Source: Oreohelix idahoensis
Lineage: Eukaryota; Mollusca; Gastropoda; Stylommatophora; Oreohelicidae
NCBI GenBank assembly: GCA_024509875.1
Contig: JAMPIV010000302.1
Span: forward strand, 124,001 to 188,000
DNA: 64,000 bases
Direction: 5' to 3'
Shown here: piece by piece, positions 60,081 through 64,000 of the stretch
Layout of the letters: each line of letters begins with the position of its first letter
How positions within the stretch are numbered: the stretch's first letter is position 1
Notes under the pieces: model-generated
Database searches by the model: none
What the model saw: only the letters and a program-made list of their open reading frames with translations
What the model was told of the DNA's origin: nothing
Made by a program: the position numbers and the translations under genes

Positions 60081-60490
60081 GGATCCACAGTTACATTAAA
60101 GCGCCAAGGTTGAGAGCGTCTTTGATGAGGCATATTTGCGGAATTTATTATTGTCAGCACGGCGAGGATGACCGTTGCTGAGAGGATCCACAGTTGTATT
60201 AAAGCGCCAAGGTTGAGAGCGTCTTTGATGAAGCATATTTAAGGAGGCCATTATTTATTGGACAACCGTTGCTGGGAAAAAAGGATCCATTGTCTAGTTA
60301 TTATAATGCTGATGTTGGAAGCATCGTTGGAGAGGCCATTTATTATTTACATTAGAGCGCCAATGTTGAGAGCGTCTTTGATGAGGCATATTTGAGGAAT
60401 TCATTATATTAGCACGGGGATGCCGACCGTTGCTAGGCATATTTGAGGAATTCATTATATTAGCACGGGGATGCCGACCGTTGCTGAGAG
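60081..60490. repeat. About 100-bp tandem repeat with exact 51-bp duplication
   Basis: GGATCC boxes at 60081, 60184, 60283 and near 60488 head diverged units that share AAAGCGCCAAGGTTGAGAGC, GTCTTTGATGA-GCATATTT and GACCGTTGCTG. Within the last unit a 51-bp segment (60384-60434) is repeated exactly at 60435-60485. The repeat is non-coding. Confidence 0.85.
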
Positions 60491-60628
60491 GATCCAGTAG
60501 TAATATTATATAGCGCTAATGATTATGAGAAGTGGAGATGTGACTGGAGTACTGTATTATTGTATTGCTATGACTTGTACTTAATTGTGACTGTGTATTC
60601 TGTGTATTTCATGAACGTGTTGTGGTGT

Positions 60629-60849
60629 AATAAACATCCATTAACAGTACACCTGCCGTTACACCATTCCATGCCTCTGATGTGGGTATCTGTGACGTGT
60701 GAATGCACCCACGCACACTCACTACAACATTTAACACGGTAGGAGAACAGTAGGCGTGACGGTGATAACGCATGACCATAAATAGCCATTAAACTATTAA
60801 GAGAGTAACTATCACTGATGTCAACCTCAAATATTGGTATCAGTGGTGG
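60629..60849 (+). promoter_or_regulatory. Possible LTR 3' edge: AATAAA and primer-site-like word
   Basis: AATAAA lies at 60629-60634. Two hundred bases later TTGGTATCAGTGGTGG (from 60834) resembles primer-binding regions of retroelements that begin TGGTnTCAG. A CA at 60828-60829 could end an LTR. The gag-like ORF starts 1 kb downstream. This is inference only; without a second LTR it cannot be confirmed. The region 60850-61876 holds no recognised gene. Confidence 0.3.
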
Positions 60850-61876
60850 TTTTCAGTTTAGAAGGAGCTTACACCTACGTATTCGCGTAAATAGCCTGGG
60901 TGGCGGAAATTTAGGTCAACAAACAGATTGAATTCACTAACAGTATCGCGTGTGTAGCAGTGGTATGTTAGTAGCACAGAATTTGATATTTTGACATTCG
61001 CGTGATATAAGAATTACTGTTCTGCTCTGTGTGGGCGTATGAACAGTGTAACCATTAAGGTAACACCCATCACAATTTATTCAATCTCTAAGACCAGTCA
61101 GTCATCAGATAATAATAAATATTTTAATAACCCATCAGTAACTCTCTATATACGGTTACAGTGGTGGGCCAGTTTATTTAACGGAATAAACCCACGGAGT
61201 TCGCGTGATACGAAAGCCTTGTGTAGGCGTGGCTTATGTATCCTCACATTGCTCCATAGTCCTCGACCTAATTGGTTTACTGTGTCCAACACGGTGGAAC
61301 ATTATAATGGGAAGTTGACATGTTGTTGGTAGACAGTCAAGTTTAACTAAATGTGAGGTGTTTTTGAGGAGTCGTTTGCAGATTATTTCAAGTCAACAGT
61401 TACAGAGGTTGCTGTGCTGCGTTTCCTGTATGCTGTACGTGCTGATGCTGTGTTGAGCGCATTCTACACTTTTGCAAGAACCTGAAGAGATGAAAATCTA
61501 GTTGTGTACCTTTCTGCGCTTGAACGGTTTTATCTGCAGAACTTTGTGATATCTGGTGTGTCGGCGGAAGGGACAGAAGTATTATTAAGATAAGTGATTT
61601 TGTTCTGTGTAGATTGTGCCACTTTTCTGCATTTCAGCAAGTCTGCCTATACTATCCATCACTTATTCTGTTGATAATTGTCATTGTTTTTCGATAATTA
61701 TATCGATTGATGAAGAATATGTTGATGCATAGATAATGTATGTTATATATAGGTACTATAACAGAAATTGGTGTACGGTAATTAAGAAATAATTGCAATT
61801 TCTTAAAAAGATAATTGGCTTGGTGAGGTGAAAGTTTAATTAATACATATATAGTTGTCTAAGGAAGTAAGTCACT

Positions 61877-63700
61877 ATGGACTATTATATAGATCCTGAG
61901 GAAAAAAAATACCGTGAACTATTAGGATTTGGAGACCGTGAGCTGACTGAGTCTGAAATAAATAGATTGATATATGAAAAGCTAATTCATGAAGCTGATG
62001 AGAGGTATGAGAAAAGGATGCTAGAAGAGAAGAAGCAATTGGACATAAAACAGAGTACCCTAGAGCAAAGGGAAAGTGTCATAGAATGTACTGCTGAAGT
62101 AAGTGAGTTACATGAAAAAGTCTCTAAACTTACAGATGATTTAGTCAAATCAAACTCAGAACTTGCTAGTACTCAAACAGCATTGAGTGTAGCATTGTCT
62201 AAAATCAAAGAGCTAGAAACTCAGATTAAGGATAACAATAGTGAAGTTAGAAATCTAACTCAGGAACTTCAAGAAAGGAGAGAGATGTATGAGAAATTGA
62301 AAATTGAGAGTAATGAACATGAGCAAACTTATATAGAAATGCTTCATGAGGTGATGAATGATAAGATGATTCTCAGGGATCAAATTAAGGACATGAATAT
62401 TGTACCCCTTAAGAAGAATGATGAGATTATGTATAATAACAATGATGATATTAAGATTCAGTCTCTACAACTAGAGTTGACTCAGTTGAGATCAAATAAA
62501 GAGCAGTATGAGACAGAGACATTGTTATAATTAACGGCTGAGAGAGAGAAGGGTGCTAAGATTAAAAATTTGCTAGCAGAGGAAAGTTGCAAGGTTTTAA
62601 GAGTTGAGAGGTTAAACAAGAAATTAAGTGCAGATATTTCACTTAGAGATATTCAAATTTCAGAAGCCAGAGTGAGATTGGATGGTCTACTTGACATTCT
62701 CTTAAAGAAAAAAAGTGAAAGAGATAAAGCAAAAAGTCAGTCCTATACACTTTTTGCGGACTCTAAAAGCAAAAATAATGGAAGGAAATCTTTCCGAGGG
62801 AAATATAACTTTCAACGCAATGCCGATAATTCTTGCAATATTGGTTCCTGGCGGCAAGCTAGCAAAGGAAAATCTACAGTATTAGATAACCCTGTAGATA
62901 ACAAAAGAAACAATAATAAATTTCAATTCAAGTTGTTAAAAACAAACAAGGGATTAATTGAGAATCCTGATGGGAAAAAAGATAGAACTACTTATTCCAG
63001 GAAGGAAACATATTTTGTGAAAAACAATAAAGATATGGTTAAATCTTTCGGTCATACCCAGTCAAGTCAGTGTGACCCATTTCTCACAAACAAGGATAAA
63101 AATACTTTTGATAGGAGATATAACCCTGAGGTTAAAATGTACCAAGGGAGTTCTTCATATAGTAAAGTTTCTTTGCCTAAAAACAATAAACAATTTGACA
63201 GATCACAACATCGTGATTCTAAGAGTATTAGAAATTATAGTGGAAATAATTATGTGAAAGAGTGTCAATCTGGTAATAAACTTTGTGATAAAAAGCCATT
63301 TCCATCTGGTAGATATTTTTATCCAGGAGAAAATGCTAATTGTAATTATGCTAACTGGAATGTAAAACAGTACAACTGTGTTAATAGAACAAATAACAAT
63401 GTTCTTAACAGCAATTATAGAAATTGTAACCAGGTTAGCTGTACTCCACATGAGAGCAAGGTTGTTAACAAGCAAAGTAATAACACTATTGATTGTTACG
63501 CTAGTGGTGTCGAAAGGTCATCTCGTTCTTGTGAACGTAGTAAATTTTTTCAGGCTACAACAAGGATGAACTTTCGTTACGGTCAAGTGATCGCTAAGCC
63601 TTCTGTGATGTTTACATCGTTTAAGGAGGACTTGTTGAGGTGTGTGAAAAGGGGCCAAGACTCTACCGCACCTCAAGGAATAGGTAAATGTGGAAGTTGA
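61877..63700 (+). pseudogene. Gag-like coiled-coil ORF with one in-frame stop
   Basis: The frame begins at ATG 61877 (MDYYIDPEEKKYRELLGFG) and runs to 63700, about 607 codons, interrupted only by TAA at 62528-62530. Both sides are in the same frame. Residues about 25-270 are a Glu/Lys/Leu-rich coiled coil that continues across the stop. From about 285 the protein is Asn/Lys/Arg/Tyr-rich and basic, as if nucleic-acid binding. No CCHC knuckle, protease or RT is seen before the window ends. The layout resembles the Gag of the element at 31215, so an LTR retrotransposon Gag is my best guess, but a host coiled-coil gene is not excluded. The lone stop may be mutation, error or readthrough. Confidence 0.5.
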
Positions 63701-64000
63701 TTTTCCGTTTTTCCTTATTAGATCTCTAACAGATGATTAATAGAAATTTTCATTTGTATTGTCTCGTAGCGTGCGACGTTGCGATGAGTTGGCGCACTTG
63801 TTGACATTATTCGTGAAGAATGTGGATTATTTATCAAGCAGAACCTATTAGCGTCTCGCTATACATCTGACGAGTCACTTTTTGGAGGATCAAGAATTAT
63901 TGACAGATTGTCGGGATATATTTTTTTTTACAGCTGATTTATTTGTTAGAATAGTACATGTTATTGTATTCTGTGTGTAATATATCATATGATGTTCTAT
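63701..64000. other. Window edge, no recognised feature
   Basis: AT-rich sequence after the gag-like ORF. No pol ORF starts within the window. Confidence 0.4.

Overview
This is animal nuclear DNA. It is AT-rich, full of microsatellites, and made almost entirely of mobile elements and their debris. No host gene could be identified with confidence. The mix points to an invertebrate: non-LTR retrotransposons that may be RTE-type, a Tc1 and two mariner-type elements, a Helitron, an animal CACTA-like transposon, a tRNA-Arg-derived SINE, very long (TA)n tracts and a Ty3/gypsy element with reversed pol order. A lophotrochozoan such as a mollusc would fit, but this is an inference from repeat content; no marker gene is present.

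Layout. 1-420: non-LTR retrotransposon tail. 1018-2785: 3' end of a Helitron helicase, split by a 1,220-bp probable solo LTR. 2813-3993: (TA)n palindrome, broken mariner and a small inverted-repeat element. 4020-5750: two head-to-head copies of non-LTR family A. 5860-7162: Tc1 element with perfect 32-bp terminal repeats inside (TA)n. 10033-16124: minisatellite and triplet-repeat blocks that switch strand, with a SINE inside one. 16240-31195: fragments of non-LTR elements, a 240-bp dispersed repeat family, a foldback element and a 42-bp repeat. 31215-40691: a nearly intact LTR retrotransposon with 1,481-bp LTRs. 40697-45240: a mosaic of repeats, nested non-LTR fragments, a pogo-like MITE and a mariner-type remnant. 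45886-48229: a CACTA-like DNA transposon. 49835-52580: a family B fragment split by a 2,462-bp probable solo LTR. 54821-55425: more nested non-LTR fragments. 55426-64000: a long non-coding stretch with tandem repeats, then a gag-like coiled-coil ORF broken by one stop, probably the 5' part of another LTR element that leaves the window.

The most notable object is the element at 31215-40691. Its single long ORF runs Gag, protease, integrase, then reverse transcriptase and RNase H. Integrase upstream of RT is the Ty1/copia order, but the enzymes are Ty3/gypsy-like (GPY/F module, YLDD). This matches the rare Gmr1-type elements. The two LTRs differ at about four bases and two single-base indels, so the insertion is recent. 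Several insertions can be resolved to the base because the interrupted sequence is recognisable on both sides. Together they give a relative history: Helitron and family B elements are old, solo LTRs and the SINE are younger, and the Gmr1-type element is youngest.
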